Positions 14,281 to 23,890 are shown, counted from the stretch's first letter. The stretch is 64,000 bases of DNA from Flavobacteriaceae bacterium (GCA_947483075.1 CANKLE010000002.1:184086-248085); one strand, 5' to 3'. Notes: generated from the sequence alone by a model not told the origin. Numbers and translations are program-made.

Positions 14281-16671
14281 TCAGTTTCTCAACGGTTTCC
14301 CCGTCGTGAGCATATGCTGAATCCGTTCCAAGGTTTTGCGCTCGGTGCACAAACTCAAAAAGGCTTCGCGTTCTAAGTCAAGGAGGTAGCGTTCGCTCAC
14401 CAGCGTGGGCTCTGATAAATCCCCACCGGCCATCACATAAGCCAATTTGTTGGCAATTTTCTTGTCGTGTTCCGAAATGTAGTTTCCTTCCTTCATCTGA
14501 TCGGTTCCCACATAAAACATCCCCAAGGCTTGCTTGCCCAACACCTTAATGTCCATGCGGGGAAGGGGTTGTGTATAGCCGCGTTCGGCCAATAGTAAGG
14601 CTTGTTTTTTGGCTTCAGCCAACTGCAATTGCTTGTTGACCACCACGATGTCTTTTCCTTTTTGTAGGATGCCGGTGTCAAAGGCTTCGTAGGCCGAGGT
14701 GGCTACTTTGGCCATGGCAATCGTCAGAAAATACTCTTGTAAGGTGTTCAATTCGACGTCGTTTTTGCGGAACAAATCGGCGGCGCGTAAGGTCATTTCT
14801 TTGGTTCCGGCTCCACCTGGAATTACGCCCACGCCAAATTCAACTAGGCCAATATAGGTTTCGGCTGCGGCCACTACTTTGTCGGCGTGCATGCTCATTT
14901 CGCAGGCGCCACCAAAGGCAAAGCCATGCGGAGCCACGACCACCGGAATGCTCGAATAACGCACCCGCATCATGGTGTTTTGAAAAAGTCGAATGGCCGC
15001 ATTCAGTTCTTCGTATTCTTGCTCAACGGCCATCATAAAGATCATCCCGATATTGGCGCCCACCGAAAAATTAGCCGCTTGGTTGCCAATCACTAATCCT
15101 TCGTATTCTTTTTCGGCCAAATCGATGGCTTTGTTGATGCCTTGCAATACATCGCCGCCGATGGTGTTCATTTTGGAGTGAAATTCCAAGTTCAAGATGC
15201 CATCGCCCAAATGTTGAATGCTGGCGCCACTGTTTTTCCAAATGGTTTGTGTCTCGCGAATGGTTGACAACAACAAAAATCCTTCTTGTCCAGGTATCGG
15301 TTTGTAGCTGCTTGATGCGGCCTCATAAAAGCAGTTTTTCCCGTTTTGAATTTGGTAAAACTGGGTAATCCCTTTTTGTTTCCAATCTAAAATCCATGGG
15401 GCAATGGCATAGCCTTGGGCTTCGATCAGTTGAATGCCGGCTTCAAATCCGATGGCATTCCAGATTTCAAATGGGCCATTTTCCCAGCCAAAACCGGCTT
15501 TCATCGCTTCGTCTATTTGGTAATACTGGTCGGTTATTTCGGGGATGCGTTGGGCCACATAGGCAAACAAGCCCGCAAAACTCTTGCGGTAAAACTCACC
15601 CGCTTTGTCGGTGCCTTTTAGCAATACGGCAAAGCGATCGATTACGTTGGGAATGGTTTTGGTTAATTCTAATGTGGCAAAGTTGGCTTTTTTGCTGGGT
15701 TTATAAGTCAAGGTTTTCAAGTCGAGCGCCTGAATTCCTTCGGGTGTTTTTTTGTAAAAGCCTTGTCCGGTTTTGCTGCCCAGCCAATTTTCATTGAGCA
15801 GGTGTTGGATAAAATCGGGCAGTTTAAACAAATCAAGCGCTTCGTCATTCGGGCAATTTTCGTAAATGCCATTGGCCACATGCACCAAAGTGTCTAAGCC
15901 CACCACATCTACGGTGCGAAAGGTAGCCGATTTGGGTCGGCCAATCACAGGTCCGGTGAGTTTGTCGACTTCTTCTACTGTGAGTCCCAGTTCGTTCACC
16001 AAATGAAACAGGCTTTGAATGCTGTAAATCCCAATGCGATTGCCAATAAAAGCAGGCGTATCTTTGGCCACAACCGGTGTTTTCCCCAAATAACGTTGGC
16101 CATAATCGTTCAAAAAGGCTAGTACTGCTGGATTAGTTTGTGGGCCAGGTATAATTTCAAATAAGTTTAAATAACGCGCAGGATTAAAAAAGTGGGTGCC
16201 ACAAAAGTGTTGTTGAAAATCGGCAGATCGGCCTTCACTCATAAACGAAATGGGAATGCCTGAGGTGTTGGAGGTGATGATCGTGCCCGGTTTACGGTGT
16301 TTTTCGATGGCTTCGAATACTGATTTTTTAATGTCTAAGCGCTCCACAACCACCTCAATAATCCAATCGACTTCGGCCAGTTTGGTCAAATCATCAGCCG
16401 TATTTCCGGTTTTGATGCGCGAAGCAAATGCAGCTGAATAAATAGGAGAGGGTTTTGATTTTAATGCATTGGCTAGGTTTTCATTGGCAATGTGGTTGCG
16501 CACCACAGCACTTTCTAGCGTGAGTCCTTTTTCAATTTCTCTAGCGGTGAGTTCCTTGGGCAGTATATCCAAAAGCAGCACTTCAACGCCAATGTTGGCA
16601 AAATGACAGGCAATGCCCGAACCCATAATGCCTGATCCTATAATAGCGACTTTTTTGATGTTTCTTTTCAT
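14281..16671 (-). CDS. Fused 3-hydroxyacyl-CoA dehydrogenase / enoyl-CoA hydratase
   Basis: A 796-aa bifunctional beta-oxidation protein. The NAD-binding HAD domain is N-terminal (VAIIGSGIMGSGIACHFA; the catalytic GTHFFNPARYLNLFEIIPG near 170), and the hydratase/isomerase domain is C-terminal (oxyanion segment HGFAFGGACEMS and the following EFGVGVIPGGAG). This order is opposite to E. coli FadB/FadJ, where the hydratase comes first, but is common in Bacteroidota. The start at 16671 (MKRNIKKVAIIG) is preferred; a longer reading from 16707 would overlap marR by 23 bp. Only 13 bp separate it from marR, so they are surely co-transcribed. Confidence 0.93.
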   Translation of the reverse strand: MKRNIKKVAIIGSGIMGSGIACHFANIGVEVLLLDILPKELTAREIEKGLTLESAVVRNHIANENLANALKSKPSPIYSAAFASRIKTGNTADDLTKLAEVDWIIEVVVERLDIKKSVFEAIEKHRKPGTIITSNTSGIPISFMSEGRSADFQQHFCGTHFFNPARYLNLFEIIPGPQTNPAVLAFLNDYGQRYLGKTPVVAKDTPAFIGNRIGIYSIQSLFHLVNELGLTVEEVDKLTGPVIGRPKSATFRTVDVVGLDTLVHVANGIYENCPNDEALDLFKLPDFIQHLLNENWLGSKTGQGFYKKTPEGIQALDLKTLTYKPSKKANFATLELTKTIPNVIDRFAVLLKGTDKAGEFYRKSFAGLFAYVAQRIPEITDQYYQIDEAMKAGFGWENGPFEIWNAIGFEAGIQLIEAQGYAIAPWILDWKQKGITQFYQIQNGKNCFYEAASSSYKPIPGQEGFLLLSTIRETQTIWKNSGASIQHLGDGILNLEFHSKMNTIGGDVLQGINKAIDLAEKEYEGLVIGNQAANFSVGANIGMIFMMAVEQEYEELNAAIRLFQNTMMRVRYSSIPVVVAPHGFAFGGACEMSMHADKVVAAAETYIGLVEFGVGVIPGGAGTKEMTLRAADLFRKNDVELNTLQEYFLTIAMAKVATSAYEAFDTGILQKGKDIVVVNKQLQLAEAKKQALLLAERGYTQPLPRMDIKVLGKQALGMFYVGTDQMKEGNYISEHDKKIANKLAYVMAGGDLSEPTLVSERYLLDLEREAFLSLCTERKTLERIQHMLTTGKPLRN

Positions 16672-16684
16672 CGTATAGCGAATA

Positions 16685-17116
16685 TTAAAATATTTTTTTA
16701 TCTGCAATCAATTGGTTGATCGTTTCGGTCACTTCAAAAAAATGAGTCAATTTTTCGGGATCCACCGTTAATTTGATGATTTCATTAAATTGAATCACCG
16801 TGTTTTTGGACAATTCTCGTTTTTCTTTTCCCAATTCGGTCAAGTAAACCAACACACCTCGGCCATCATTGGGATTTTTGTGTTTTGTAATGAGCCCTTT
16901 TTCGGTTAGGGTTTTCAAGGTGCGCGTTAGACTGGTGGCTTCCATGCCCATGCGCGCACTGATTTCTGTGGCTGGTGTTCCCTTGTCTTTGTCGATACTC
17001 AATAAGGTAAAACCAATGGCCATCGATCCTTCATAATGGGCTGCTTGCTCGTTGTACAGACGGGATACCGCCTGCCAAGTGGCGCGCAAGGCATAATCAA
17101 TGGTTTGATCTTTCAT
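16685..17116 (-). CDS. MarR-family regulator of the fatty-acid degradation operon
   Basis: A 143-aa winged-helix regulator. The HTH region reads TPATEISARMGMEATSLTRTLKTLTEKGLI, followed by the wing HKNPNDGRGVLVYLTELG, the MarR pattern. I start it at 17116 (MKDQTIDYA) because the -7 box at 17134-17141 and the palindrome at 17152-17169 lie inside the longer reading from 17161. As first gene before the HAD/hydratase, thiolase and acyl-CoA dehydrogenase, it is probably an acyl-CoA-responsive repressor of its own operon; the ligand is inference. Confidence 0.9.
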   Translation of the reverse strand: MKDQTIDYALRATWQAVSRLYNEQAAHYEGSMAIGFTLLSIDKDKGTPATEISARMGMEATSLTRTLKTLTEKGLITKHKNPNDGRGVLVYLTELGKEKRELSKNTVIQFNEIIKLTVDPEKLTHFFEVTETINQLIADKKIF

Positions 17117-17133
17117 TTTGGAGAATTGTAATT

Positions 17134-17141
17134 CAAATGTA
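17134..17141 (-). promoter_or_regulatory. marR -7 box TACATTTG
   Basis: Perfect TAnnTTTG on the minus strand, 17 bp before the marR start codon. The -33 region expected upstream falls inside the palindrome at 17152-17169, so a protein bound there would block the polymerase. Confidence 0.75.
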
Positions 17142-17151
17142 CCACAATAAA

Positions 17152-17169
17152 TACTATGCATGCATAGTA
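17152..17169. promoter_or_regulatory. Perfect 18-bp palindrome, probable MarR operator
   Basis: TACTATGCATGCATAGTA is an exact inverted repeat with no central spacer. Its position spans the spacer and expected -33 region of the marR promoter. MarR dimers bind palindromes of 16-20 bp, usually over their own promoter, so autorepression is the natural reading. Confidence 0.8.
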
Positions 17170-17188
17170 AATATGTTAAAGTTTAGCA

Positions 17189-17215
17189 CAAAAAAACTGC
17201 CCAAAAGGACAGTTT
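17189..17215 (-). terminator. Rho-independent terminator of the acyl-CoA ligase gene
   Basis: On the minus strand AAACTGtCC-TTTT-GGgCAGTTT followed by a T run; it separates the ligase transcript from the marR promoter just downstream. Confidence 0.8.
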
Positions 17216-17226
17216 GATAAGGGAGG

Positions 17227-18999
17227 CTAGCTGTATATTTTATGATACAAGGCTCGGTATTTTTCGAGAACAATTTTTCGGCGTAATTTCAAAGTAGGCG
17301 TGAGATGTCCTTCGTTTATTGACCAAATTTCGGGTGTTAGTTCAAACCGTTTGATGCGTTCCCAACTGCCAAATTTTTCATTCAACTGCGTGACTTCTTC
17401 CTCAATTCGGGCAATGACTTGCGCATTCTGTATTAGTTCTTGGTTGGAATTTCCCAGCGTAATGTGATGCAATTTGGCCCATTCGCGTACAAAATCAAAA
17501 TTGGGTTGTATAAATGCGGCCGGCATTTTTTCGCCATCGCCAATCACCATAATTTGCTCGATGAAACGCGATTGTTTCATGGCATTTTCGATCAGTTGCG
17601 GCGCAATATACTTTCCGCCCGAGGTTTTGAACATTTCTTTTTTGCGGTCGGTGATTTTCAGGAAGTTATCAGCATCAAATTCGCCAATATCACCCGTATG
17701 AAAATAGCCGTTTTGTATGGCTTCGGCCGTTTTTTCGGGATCTTTGTAATAGCCCAGCATCACATTAGGGCCTTTGCATAAAATTTCGCCGTCTTCGGCA
17801 ATTTTTACTTCTACATGTTGAATTACTTTTCCTACCGTACCCACACGAAATAAACCATTTCGAGTGTCATTGACCGTAATCACGGGGGAAGTTTCTGTTA
17901 GCCCATAGCCTTCCATAATGGGAATTTCAGCTGCCGCAAAAATACGCGCCAATCTCGGTTGTAAGGCAGCACTTCCGGATACCATCAAATCTAATTTTCC
18001 TCCCAAGCCCGCTTTCCATTTGCTGAAAATTAATTTTCTGGCCCACTTCAGTTGCCATTCGTACCAAGCGCCATTGGCCCCATAGGGTTCGTAGCGCAAA
18101 CCCAAGTTGATGGCCCAAAAGAAGAGCATTTTTTTAAGGCCTTTAAGTTCAGCGCCTTTGGCATAGATTTTATCGTATACTTTTTCGATGAGTCGCGGAA
18201 CGGCACTCATGACATGCGGTTGCACTTCTTTGATGTTGTCCCCAATTTTATCAATCGATTCGCCAAAATAAACCGACACGCCATAATACTGGTAGAGGTA
18301 CAAAATCATGCGCTCAAAAATGTGACAGACGGGTAAAAAGCTCAAGGCACGGCTATTGCCCGCTTCAAACGGAATACGCGGGGCGCTGTCTAAGATGTTG
18401 GAAACAATATTTTGGTGCGACAACATCACGCCTTTAGGCTGGCCTGTTGTGCCGGAGGTATAAATAATGGTGGCTAAATCGGTAGGTTTCACACTCTTTT
18501 TCCGGTCTTCGACTACGTCTTGGTTGGCCGTATCTGCGCCCAATTCGAGCAGGGTTTCCCAATTCGAGCACCCGTTTATATGATTAAACGAATACACTTG
18601 TTTGAGCAACGGTGTTTGTGCTTGGATGCGCATCACTTTGTCATAAACCTCCTGATCGGAAACAAAGCAATAGAGGGCTTCAGAATGATTTAGAATATAC
18701 GCGTAATCCTCTTCTGAAATCGTGGGGTAAATGGGTATATTTTGAGCTCCCGTTTGCAGGATGCCAATGTCCATGATATTCCACTCGGTACGGTTGTTGG
18801 AGGAAATGAGGGCAATTTTATCGTCTTTTTGAATGCCCAAGCGCAACAAGGCTCTTGAGATGGCATTGGCCTGATCAATATAGGTTTGTGTAGCTGTTTT
18901 AATCCATATCCCATTCTGTTTGGTCACAAAAGCATCCGCGATGGGATAATTTTCTAGTTGGTAATACGGGAAATCAAATAAGCGGGTGAGTGTTGTCAT
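17227..18999 (-). CDS. Long-chain fatty acid--CoA ligase (FadD/ACSL-like)
   Basis: A 590-aa adenylate-forming enzyme that activates fatty acids to acyl-CoA. Motifs: ATP/AMP signature TIIYTSGTTGQPKGVMLSH near 172-190, GYGLTETSP near 360, the YFHTGDIG segment and DRKKEMFKTSGGKYIAP hinge near 445-460. Residues such as EWQLKWARKLIFSKWKAGLG fit the long-chain (FAA1-like) subgroup. It is directly upstream of the marR-led beta-oxidation genes but ends in its own terminator, so it is a separate transcript that may still be co-regulated. A TACTTTG-like -7 variant lies close to its start. Confidence 0.94.
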   Translation of the reverse strand: MTTLTRLFDFPYYQLENYPIADAFVTKQNGIWIKTATQTYIDQANAISRALLRLGIQKDDKIALISSNNRTEWNIMDIGILQTGAQNIPIYPTISEEDYAYILNHSEALYCFVSDQEVYDKVMRIQAQTPLLKQVYSFNHINGCSNWETLLELGADTANQDVVEDRKKSVKPTDLATIIYTSGTTGQPKGVMLSHQNIVSNILDSAPRIPFEAGNSRALSFLPVCHIFERMILYLYQYYGVSVYFGESIDKIGDNIKEVQPHVMSAVPRLIEKVYDKIYAKGAELKGLKKMLFFWAINLGLRYEPYGANGAWYEWQLKWARKLIFSKWKAGLGGKLDLMVSGSAALQPRLARIFAAAEIPIMEGYGLTETSPVITVNDTRNGLFRVGTVGKVIQHVEVKIAEDGEILCKGPNVMLGYYKDPEKTAEAIQNGYFHTGDIGEFDADNFLKITDRKKEMFKTSGGKYIAPQLIENAMKQSRFIEQIMVIGDGEKMPAAFIQPNFDFVREWAKLHHITLGNSNQELIQNAQVIARIEEEVTQLNEKFGSWERIKRFELTPEIWSINEGHLTPTLKLRRKIVLEKYRALYHKIYS

Positions 19000-19113
19000 T
19001 TCGCATCACATTAAGCCTTGCAAAGTAACTAAAATATCTGCATTGCCCAATGCATTTGCCAGTTGATATCCTAAAATAACGCCAACAAGTTCGGGAAGTT
19101 CTATTTTAATTGG

Positions 19114-19121
19114 TAATTTTG
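19114..19121 (+). promoter_or_regulatory. -7 box TAATTTTG before the LTA-synthase-like gene
   Basis: Matches TAnnTTTG; lies 18 bp before the ATG at 19140 and overlaps a longer alternative reading from 19110, which it argues against. Confidence 0.65.
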
Positions 19122-19139
19122 GCGGCATACTTTTTTACT

Positions 19140-21068
19140 ATGAGAAAACATTTGCGTCTCAACGAATACAAGGTTTTAGGCTATCGAATAGCTTTGGCCT
19201 ACCTGTTTTATTTTATAGCGCGTGTACTCTTTTATTTATTCAATGCCAACTTACTGAAAGTAGGTTCCCTTTCTGATTTTTTTGCACTTTCGTATTACGG
19301 ACTTGCTTTTGATACTACCGCCATCTTGTATGTCAATTTGTTGTTTATCGTGGCCTCGGTTTTGCCCCTGTATAACAACACGACGCAGAGGTACCAAAAG
19401 GGATTGTTTTACCTTTATTTTGCCACCAATTTATTGGCCTATGCTACCAACTTTATTGATTTTATTTACTACCAATACACCTATGCCCGCACTACCATTG
19501 TAGCCTTGAATGTAGTAGAACACGAAACCAACAAGACCACCTTGTTTTTGAGTTTCTTGGTTGATTTTTGGTATGTGTTTGTGCTCTTTTTCTTGGTTGC
19601 ATTTTTGTGGATTTACCTGTATAAAAAAGTAACTGTTCCCTACGAACGACCGTTGAAAAAACCACATTATTTTGGTTTCTCGGTAGTGAGTTTTTTGCTA
19701 GTCGTGGCTATGATAATTGGAGGGATTCGCGGAGGAGATTTTAAAAAATCAACCCGACCGATTAATATTTTAGATGCCAGTAAACACGTGAAAAATCAGG
19801 TGCATGCCGATGTGGTGTTGAATACGCCCTTTGCGATTATTCGCACCTTGTTTAGCAACAGTTTCATTAAAACTAAGTATGCTGGGATTACCGAAGCGGT
19901 CATTGCCCAAAAGATTCAGCCCATTAAGCATTACCACAACAATCCGCCTACGAAACCCAACATTGTTGTCTTTATTTTAGAAAGTTACGGCCGGGAATAT
20001 TCTGGGGCGTTCAACGGGAATTTAAAAATTCCGGGCTACAAAAGCCATACACCCTTTATTGATTCGTTGGCGCAGCACAGTTTAATTTTTCGCAATGCCT
20101 ATGCCAATGGACGCCAATCGATACATGGAATGTCTTCTGTAATTGCCGGGATTCCGTCGTTCAAGGATGCCTTTACCTCGTCGCCCTATCCCAAACAAAA
20201 AATAGAATCCTTGGTTTCTACTCTCAAGGGAATTGGGTACACCACCTCTTTCTTTCACGGCGCTGCCAATGGTTCGATGGGCTTTCAAGGCTTTGGCAAT
20301 ATTTTGGGTTTTGATGCCTATTACGGCCGCACCGAATTTAACGACGATACGCAATTTGATGGTTTTTGGGGAATTTGGGACGAACCGTTTTTTCAGTTCA
20401 TGAAACGCACCCTAGACACACAGAAAGCGCCCTTTTTCACTTCTATTTTTACGGTGTCTTCGCACGAACCCTACATCATTCCTGACCAATACAAATCCCG
20501 ATTTAAAGAAGGCGAATTGGTGATGCACAAATGTGTCGAATACACCGATTTTGCCTTGCAGCAATTTTTTAAGTCGGCCAAAAAAGAGCCCTGGTTTGCC
20601 AACACCATATTTGTATTTGTAGCCGATCATGGGAACCAAACCTATTACAAAGAATACCAAAAACCGATTCAGCGTTTTGCAGTGCCGATTCTTTTTTATA
20701 AACCCAACAGCAACTATGTGGGCGTGAATGACGATTGGGCCCAGCAAATTGATATTTATCCCACACTTTTGGATATGATTGGCTACCCCAAACCTTTCAG
20801 AAGTTGGGGCCGCAGTTTACTCGACAAATCAACCGAGCCTTTTGTCATAAATTCAACGGGAACGATTTATCAATTTGCCAAAGGCAACTACATTTGCACT
20901 TTTGACGGCCAAAAGGTTTTAGGTTTTTATGACCAAAATGACAAAGGATTAGAACACAATTTACTCGCCCATCGCACTCCCGAAATGAACGAACTCGAAC
21001 TGCAATGCAAAGCCTTTATACAAGATTATATGCAACGCATTGTGGATAAAAAATTATACGCTAATTAA
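19140..21068 (+). CDS. LTA-synthase-like phosphoglycerol transferase (alkaline phosphatase/sulfatase superfamily)
   Basis: A 642-aa inner-membrane protein: five hydrophobic helices in the first 210 residues, then an extracytoplasmic sulfatase-fold catalytic domain. Visible catalytic segments are VVFILESYGREYSG (metal-binding Glu), ANGRQSIHGM with the likely Ser nucleophile, FTVSSHEPY and FVADHGN (metal-binding Asp-His). Gram-positive relatives polymerise lipoteichoic acid; Gram-negative members, which lack LTA, usually decorate glycans or lipids with phosphoglycerol or phosphoethanolamine. Which substrate applies here is not known. A Cys-type phosphatase gene follows after 11 bp, probably co-transcribed. 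Confidence 0.88.
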   Translation: MRKHLRLNEYKVLGYRIALAYLFYFIARVLFYLFNANLLKVGSLSDFFALSYYGLAFDTTAILYVNLLFIVASVLPLYNNTTQRYQKGLFYLYFATNLLAYATNFIDFIYYQYTYARTTIVALNVVEHETNKTTLFLSFLVDFWYVFVLFFLVAFLWIYLYKKVTVPYERPLKKPHYFGFSVVSFLLVVAMIIGGIRGGDFKKSTRPINILDASKHVKNQVHADVVLNTPFAIIRTLFSNSFIKTKYAGITEAVIAQKIQPIKHYHNNPPTKPNIVVFILESYGREYSGAFNGNLKIPGYKSHTPFIDSLAQHSLIFRNAYANGRQSIHGMSSVIAGIPSFKDAFTSSPYPKQKIESLVSTLKGIGYTTSFFHGAANGSMGFQGFGNILGFDAYYGRTEFNDDTQFDGFWGIWDEPFFQFMKRTLDTQKAPFFTSIFTVSSHEPYIIPDQYKSRFKEGELVMHKCVEYTDFALQQFFKSAKKEPWFANTIFVFVADHGNQTYYKEYQKPIQRFAVPILFYKPNSNYVGVNDDWAQQIDIYPTLLDMIGYPKPFRSWGRSLLDKSTEPFVINSTGTIYQFAKGNYICTFDGQKVLGFYDQNDKGLEHNLLAHRTPEMNELELQCKAFIQDYMQRIVDKKLYAN

Positions 21069-21079
21069 AAGCAACTCAC

Positions 21080-21664
21080 ATGAAAAAAAACAGCAAAAAA
21101 ATAGGAATTGTATTGGGTTTACTGATTTTGGTTGCCGTAGGTAAATATGTCTATGACATGAACATCAACCATAATTTTGAGGTGATAACCGAAGGAAAAG
21201 TATACAAATCAGGTATGATTCCACCCGATCAAATTGCCGATTATGTGGCCAAATACCACATCAAATCGATCATTGATTTGCGCATGCCCGGCACCAATGA
21301 TTTGGTATTGAATCCCGAAAAACCAGGCGAGTTACAAGCCGAACGCGAAGCAGTAGCCAAAATAAAAGGGGTGAATTATTTTTCGAACCCGTCCGAGCAG
21401 GTTCCCAATGCCAAAAACATTGAAGTATTTACCTCGATCTTGGACAACAAAGCCAATTATCCGGTGTTGATACATTGTTACCACGGCACTGGCAGAGCCG
21501 AATTGTATTCAGCCATTTACCGCATGGAATACGAGAATTTTACCAATGAGGAAGCCCGCAATGGGGTGCGTACCCTCATCAAATTCAGCTCATTTGACGA
21601 CGGAACACCCAAAGGCGAATACCTAAAAGCCTACCAAACGCGCAAGCAGTTGGGAAGCAAATAG
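21080..21664 (+). CDS. Membrane-anchored Cys-based (tyrosine/dual-specificity-like) phosphatase
   Basis: A 194-aa protein with an N-terminal signal anchor (IGIVLGLLILVAVGKYVY) and a PTP-like domain. The P-loop is HCYHGTGRAELYS, matching HCxxGxxR with nucleophilic Cys near 138; the general-acid loop is probably around IIDLRMPGTND. It resembles the DUSP/DUF442-type phosphatases that act on proteins or lipids outside the cytoplasm. Its gene starts 11 bp after the phosphoglycerol transferase, suggesting that it works on the same phosphorylated envelope product. This link is inferred from position. Confidence 0.85.
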   Translation: MKKNSKKIGIVLGLLILVAVGKYVYDMNINHNFEVITEGKVYKSGMIPPDQIADYVAKYHIKSIIDLRMPGTNDLVLNPEKPGELQAEREAVAKIKGVNYFSNPSEQVPNAKNIEVFTSILDNKANYPVLIHCYHGTGRAELYSAIYRMEYENFTNEEARNGVRTLIKFSSFDDGTPKGEYLKAYQTRKQLGSK

Positions 21665-21666
21665 TC

Positions 21667-23886
21667 TTAGTACTCAGGCGTAAACTGATTTTCTAGTAAT
21701 TTCTCTTTAAAAGCCGATTTAAACGTATAAGCAAAAGAGAGCATAACGGCTCGGGTGTCTGATTTTGATCTTCTAGTATTGGTAAATTCAGCGGTGTAGT
21801 TTTGGTACCCACTTTCTAAGGTGTTGAAAACATCAGTGACAACGACACCCAATCGGGAGTTGCTGTTTTTAAGTTTTTGTTGATAGCCTAAATCAGCACT
21901 GTATAGCGCAATTCTATTTCCCTGTGGCGTGGCTAGTTTTGAATTGTAATTCCCAATGACTTGAATTTTTCCTCCTTCCCAAGGCACTACATTTTGCACC
22001 CATTTGCCATACCAATTGAAGGCTTTACTGGCCACATCATTGCCTATATTCGAACCATCAATTATTTGCTGAAACGCCGTAAAACTCAAGTTGCAATTGT
22101 ACAAATTTGCCGGTTTCCAACTCAATATACTTTCTATCCCATACGTTTTTGTGGTCCCAAAATTTTCGGGGGCCAGAAGTACGGCTCCGTTGGGCAACAG
22201 TTGGGAATATGGTTTGATTGTATTTTGGGCAGCTCGATAAAATCCAGCAGTAGAAACGGAGTATTTTGATTTTTCAAGTGAATAACCCATTTCGTAGGCA
22301 GTAATCAATTCGGGTTTTAAGTAGGGATTCCCAGTATGTGGGTTTAAGGCATCGGTAATGTCTACAAACGGATTCAATTGCCCCAAATCGGGTCTGTTAA
22401 TTCGTTTGCTGAAACTGAGTTTGAGGGAAGAATTCGTTTGCAAATGATACGTAATTGCAGCCGAAGGGAAGAATTTAGTATACGCATTGGTAAAGGTTGA
22501 ATTTGCCGTATTTGTTTCTCCAGTATTGGCTACCTGTTCCAAACGTAGCCCCAGATTATAATCCCAGCTTGGTTTTTCATCGCTGCCCGAATGCGCGCTC
22601 AATTGACTGTAAAGCGCCTCTATTTGTTCGTGAAAGCGAAATACATTCGAGGCAGCGGGATTGATTACATAGGTATTGGCTACCAAATCTGCACTTTGAA
22701 AATCACCCGTAAAAAATCGAAAAGTTCCTTTGTAACCACTTTCCAAGATCGATTTTGGCGAAAGGGGAAGGGCATAATTCAGAAAGGCATTGCTGATGTT
22801 TTCATTTTCATAGTTGTGTGTGCGTTGCCAAGCTACATCCCCAATTTGTGTTTGAGTTACGTCATAATTGTAGGTGTCAATGTGGGTGTTTTCGTGGGCA
22901 TTATTTACCGAAGTTGTAATCCCGGCAGTTAGACTTTTACGTGTATTAGTAAATTTACGGTCATAGTTTAAGGCCAATTCGGCTACTTTTGAGCGCTCTA
23001 ATTCTAACGAATGCCGTTGGTTTGCACTAAAAAACGCGGCAGTATTGTTGAGTAACAAACTTTTAAGCGTTTCATTGTTGTCTTGCCCTTCTGTATTTCC
23101 GATGAGTTCTAAATCAAAACTGTTTTTTTCGTTGGGCGTATAATCAATGTTTCCTTTTAGGTTTTGCAGTTGCTCAAACCGGCTGTCAGCTCTGCTTTGT
23201 ATCAATTCATGCTCGTCTAAGAGGTTGTAATTGGTGCGGTTGGCCCCAATACGCTTGGTTCTGCCTGCAAACCGGTTGTCATAGCCCAAGCCAAAATTCC
23301 ATTTTCCTTGTTCGTGATTGAGTTGAATAGAACTATTTGCTCTACCTTTGGCGCCTATTCCGGTTCCCAGAACGAGCGAGCCGTTGGTGCCGTTTTGCTT
23401 GTTTTTTTTGAGTTTAATGTTAATGATGCCACTTTCGGCATTGGCATCGTATTTGGCTGTCGGATTGGTGATCACCTCAATCGATTCAATGCTACTGGCT
23501 GCAATTTGATCGAGATTTGTCAGGCTTGAGTTTTTTCCATCAATTAAGATGAGGGGCATTTTCCCCCGCAAGGTCAGTACGCCGTCGGCATCCATAGATA
23601 GGCTTGGAATATTTTTGAGCAAATCATTGGCAGTACCTCCCGATTGAGTGAGGTCAGAACTGGCGTTGTATATAAACCCTTCTGCGGTTTTTTTTAGGGC
23701 TTTTTTTTGCCCAGTCACCAGCACTGCATCCAATTCAGTTGTAGTTTGCGGCAAGACTTTTGCGGCCTTAGTGTGAATTGAATCTACGAGTACACGAGTA
23801 ATTCCCTCCGTGTTTTGAGCAAAGGAAACAAAACCTAACAAGAATAAAACACTGGCAAATAAGTGTTTTAAGGTAATTTTTTTCAT
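21667..23886 (-). CDS. TonB-dependent-receptor-type outer-membrane beta-barrel protein
   Basis: A 739-aa outer-membrane protein with signal peptide (KHLFASVLFLLGFVSFAQ), plug domain (ELDAVLVTGQKKALKKTAEGF onward; DLLKNIPSLSMDADGVLTLRGKMPLILIDGK; SIESIEVITNPTAKYDANAESGIINIKL) and a long beta-barrel ending in LSFAYTFK. It lacks a carboxypeptidase-like N-terminal domain and has a short C-terminal tail after the last strand. It belongs to the outer-membrane beta-barrel family 3 group rather than SusC. Ligand unknown. Convergent with the phosphatase gene, 2 bp between stops. The -7 box ends 4 bp before its start codon. Confidence 0.88.
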   Translation of the reverse strand: MKKITLKHLFASVLFLLGFVSFAQNTEGITRVLVDSIHTKAAKVLPQTTTELDAVLVTGQKKALKKTAEGFIYNASSDLTQSGGTANDLLKNIPSLSMDADGVLTLRGKMPLILIDGKNSSLTNLDQIAASSIESIEVITNPTAKYDANAESGIINIKLKKNKQNGTNGSLVLGTGIGAKGRANSSIQLNHEQGKWNFGLGYDNRFAGRTKRIGANRTNYNLLDEHELIQSRADSRFEQLQNLKGNIDYTPNEKNSFDLELIGNTEGQDNNETLKSLLLNNTAAFFSANQRHSLELERSKVAELALNYDRKFTNTRKSLTAGITTSVNNAHENTHIDTYNYDVTQTQIGDVAWQRTHNYENENISNAFLNYALPLSPKSILESGYKGTFRFFTGDFQSADLVANTYVINPAASNVFRFHEQIEALYSQLSAHSGSDEKPSWDYNLGLRLEQVANTGETNTANSTFTNAYTKFFPSAAITYHLQTNSSLKLSFSKRINRPDLGQLNPFVDITDALNPHTGNPYLKPELITAYEMGYSLEKSKYSVSTAGFYRAAQNTIKPYSQLLPNGAVLLAPENFGTTKTYGIESILSWKPANLYNCNLSFTAFQQIIDGSNIGNDVASKAFNWYGKWVQNVVPWEGGKIQVIGNYNSKLATPQGNRIALYSADLGYQQKLKNSNSRLGVVVTDVFNTLESGYQNYTAEFTNTRRSKSDTRAVMLSFAYTFKSAFKEKLLENQFTPEY

Positions 23887-23890
23887 GTCC

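Noticed and set aside
17117..17161. N-terminal extension of the MarR protein
   Set aside because: The extension codes through the -7 box and the operator palindrome.
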